Assembly: GCF_040685555.1 (NCBI RefSeq)
Contig: NZ_JBFBIK010000028.1
Coordinates: forward strand, 1-64,000
Direction: 5' to 3'
Length of the DNA stretch: 64,000 nucleotides
Source: Sphaerisporangium sp040685555
Lineage (GTDB): Bacteria > Actinomycetota > Actinomycetes > Streptosporangiales > Streptosporangiaceae
The notes below the pieces were generated by a model. It had not been told where the DNA came from and ran no database searches. It was given only the letters and a program-made list of their open reading frames with translations. Positions 62,039 through 64,000 of this stretch are shown here, in pieces. The stretch's first letter is position 1. Each line of letters begins with the position of its first letter. Position numbers and translations under genes: made by a program.

Positions 62039-63841
62039 ATGAAAGGCGTCGAGCGCTACGCGGGATTCACCCCCGTCGACCTGACCGACCGCACCTGGCC
62101 GGGCAATCGCATCGTCTCCGCTCCGCGCTGGTTGTCCACGGACCTTCGGGACGGCAACCAGTCGCTCGTCAACCCGATGACACCCGAGCGGAAGCTCATG
62201 ATGTTCGACCTCCTTGTCAACATGGGCTACAAGGAGATCGAGGTCGGTTTTCCCGTCGCCAGCAAGAATGACCACGACTTCGTCCGAATGCTCATCACGC
62301 AGGACCGGATACCCGACGACGTGCGGATCTCGGTGCTCACCCAGGCCCGCGACGAGCTGATCAGGCGGACCGTCGAATGCCTCGCGGGGGCGCCCCGGGC
62401 GACGATCCACATTTACAACGCCACCTCCCCGCTGTTCCGGCGTCTGGTCTTCGGCATGACCCGCGCGGAGTGCAAGGATCTGGCGGTCCAGGGCACCAGG
62501 CTGATGATGAAGTACGCGGAGCGGACGCTGCGTGACTGCGACCTCGGGTACCAGTACTCCCCCGAGCTCTTCAACGAGACCGAGCTGGACTTCTCCCTTG
62601 AGGTCTGCGAGGCCGTCATGGACGTCTGGCAGCCCGGCCCCGATCGCGAGATCATCCTCAACTTCCCGACGACGGTGGAGCGATCGCTGCCCAACGTCTT
62701 CGCCGACCAGATGGAGTGGCTCGGCCGGAAACTCTCCCGGCGGGAGCACGTCTGCCTGTCCGTCCACCCGCACAACGACCGAGGGACCGGGGTGGCGGCG
62801 GCGGAGCTGGCCCTGCTGGCGGGGGTCCAGCGCGTCGAGGGCTGCCTGTTCGGCAACGGCGAGCGCGCCGGCAACGTCTGCCTCGTGACGCTCGGCATGA
62901 ACCTGTACGCCCACGGGGTCGACCCGGGGGTCGACTTCTCCGACATCAACGCGGTCCGCCGTACCGTCGAGCTCTGCAACGAGCTGCCCGTCCATCCCCG
63001 GCACCCCTACGGCGGCGACCTGGTCTACAGCGCCTTCTCGGGATCCCACCAGGATGCGATCAAGAAGGGGTTCGACGACCTGGAGCGGCGGGCGGCCGAG
63101 ACGGGCGCCGACGCCGGCGACCTGCCATGGCACATGCCGTACCTGCCCGTCGACCCGAAGGACGTGGGCCGCACCTACGAGGCGGTCGTACGGGTCAACA
63201 GCCAGTCGGGCAAGGGCGGCGTCGCGTACGTCATGAGCGCCTGGCACGGCCTGAACCTGCCGCGGGGGCTCCAGATCGACCTGGCCGCCAAGGTGCAGGC
63301 GCGGGCGGACGCGGAGGGAGGCGAGCTGTCGCCGAGCCGCATCGGAGCGCTGTTCGTGGAGGAGTACCTCCTGGGCGAGGACCCGCAGGACCTTCTGTCA
63401 GAGGGGCGGGAGCCGGTGACCGCATCGCTGTACGTCGACGGGCGGTTCGACGTCGGCGGCGCCCAGGCGGACGCCTTCCGCGCGCTCGGCTCGGTGCTGG
63501 GCCGCCACGGCGTCCAGGTGCGCGTGGTGCACCGCACCGCGCTTCCCCTCGACAACGATGACCTGACGCCCGAACGGGCCGTGCTCGACGGCCGGTCGCG
63601 GGACGAGACCGTGATCTACGCCGAATGCCGGATCGGCGGCGCCGTGGCGTGGGGTGCCGGCATCGACAGGGACATCGCGACGGCCGCGCTCTCGGCCGTA
63701 CGCGTGGCAGGCACGCGGCTCTCCCGCGACGGGCGCCTCGCGGCCGTCGAGGCGGACCGCGAGGTGACCGTACCCGAGCAGCGCCGCCCCCTGGCGGCGG
63801 CCGGACTCCGAGCGGATGGTGGAGGCCGAACATGGCCGTAG
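62039..63841 (+). CDS. leuA: 2-isopropylmalate synthase
   Basis: 600 residues from ATG 62039 (TTG 62033 is too close to the Shine-Dalgarno). Metal and catalytic motifs STDLRDGNQSL, EVGFPVASKNDHDFV, SVHPHNDRGTG (HxHND) and GNGERAGNVCL. The last 150 residues form the regulatory dimer domain, somewhat diverged. Condenses acetyl-CoA with 2-oxoisovalerate, the first leucine step. In this setting it may be a pathway copy that lengthens a 2-oxo acid for a starter or side chain; it could equally be the housekeeping gene. Its stop overlaps the following regulator start. Confidence 0.88.
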   Translation: MKGVERYAGFTPVDLTDRTWPGNRIVSAPRWLSTDLRDGNQSLVNPMTPERKLMMFDLLVNMGYKEIEVGFPVASKNDHDFVRMLITQDRIPDDVRISVLTQARDELIRRTVECLAGAPRATIHIYNATSPLFRRLVFGMTRAECKDLAVQGTRLMMKYAERTLRDCDLGYQYSPELFNETELDFSLEVCEAVMDVWQPGPDREIILNFPTTVERSLPNVFADQMEWLGRKLSRREHVCLSVHPHNDRGTGVAAAELALLAGVQRVEGCLFGNGERAGNVCLVTLGMNLYAHGVDPGVDFSDINAVRRTVELCNELPVHPRHPYGGDLVYSAFSGSHQDAIKKGFDDLERRAAETGADAGDLPWHMPYLPVDPKDVGRTYEAVVRVNSQSGKGGVAYVMSAWHGLNLPRGLQIDLAAKVQARADAEGGELSPSRIGALFVEEYLLGEDPQDLLSEGREPVTASLYVDGRFDVGGAQADAFRALGSVLGRHGVQVRVVHRTALPLDNDDLTPERAVLDGRSRDETVIYAECRIGGAVAWGAGIDRDIATAALSAVRVAGTRLSRDGRLAAVEADREVTVPEQRRPLAAAGLRADGGGRTWP

Positions 63842-64000
63842 ACGACCAGCGGAGGGCCATGACCTCCTTGCGTGACCTGCTGACCGAGGTGGTGGCGGGC
63901 AAGGGCCGGATCGCGATGGTGACAGGGGCGATCGCGACCGGCAAGAGCGAGCTGCTGTACGCGTTCACGGAGCGGGCCTTCGAGCACGGCGCGCTGCCCC
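63832..64000 (+). CDS. LuxR/LAL-type ATPase regulator, 5' end only
   Basis: 56 residues visible from ATG 63832, with GGAGG at 63821-63825. The text RIAMVTGAIATGKSELLYAF is a Walker A at the position typical of large LAL regulators, following a short MTSLRDLLTEVVAGK helix. Overlaps the 2-isopropylmalate synthase gene by 10 nt. The rest lies beyond the window, so the C-terminal HTH is assumed from family knowledge. Confidence 0.75.
   Translation, partial: MAVDDQRRAMTSLRDLLTEVVAGKGRIAMVTGAIATGKSELLYAFTERAFEHGALP

Overview
The window is high-GC actinomycete DNA (Streptosporangiaceae-like or a related filamentous genus; inferred from GC-rich codon third positions, GTG/TTG starts, SARP and LAL regulators and modular PKS). 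It is mostly one or two polyketide-type biosynthetic loci, interrupted by a block of non-biosynthetic and decayed genes.

Left arm, 1-15.4 kb: two minus-strand modular type I PKS genes. The upstream protein carries a KSQ-AT-ACP loading module plus KS-AT-DH-KR-ACP. The downstream one (KS-AT-DH..., cut by the window edge) has a matching docking helix. Divergent from them lie a membrane protein and a free-standing condensation-like protein.

Island, 15.7-29.3 kb: an aldo/keto reductase, an HTH-TPR regulator with a 2H phosphoesterase, three small zinc-motif genes, an OLD-type ATPase/TOPRIM nuclease, a large SF1 helicase fused to a PLD nuclease (resembling single-gene type II Mokosh defence), at least five gene remnants and a Nudix hydrolase. 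Two remnants may be halves of one gene split by the helicase segment.

Middle, 29.3-36.6 kb: an ACP, AMP-ligase and PLP-decarboxylase trio that looks able to make a decarboxylated aminoacyl-ACP; a second condensation-like protein fused to a carrier-like domain without its serine and to an unrecognised Cys-containing domain; and a cysteine desulfurase. This is the part I find most likely to be undescribed chemistry.

Right arm, 36.7-53.4 kb: about 17 tightly packed minus-strand genes, many overlapping by 4 nt, forming a highly reducing type II PKS-like operon (FabG, ACP, FabZ, fused KS-KS, malonyl transferase, two AcpS-like proteins) with a GcvT-like protein, nitroreductase, FAD enzyme, epoxide hydrolase, SnoaL-type protein, alpha/beta hydrolase, beta-helix protein and an ABC exporter. 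It ends near a LuxR-type regulator.

Right end, 53.5-64 kb: an FAD monooxygenase, a SARP regulator, an aldo/keto reductase behind four 11-bp-phased TTGAC repeats (a likely SARP operator), a two-component system, a UbiA-type prenyltransferase, a 2-isopropylmalate synthase and the start of a LAL-type regulator. No rRNA, tRNA, CRISPR array or intact insertion sequence was seen. All family calls are by reading motifs; no database search was run.
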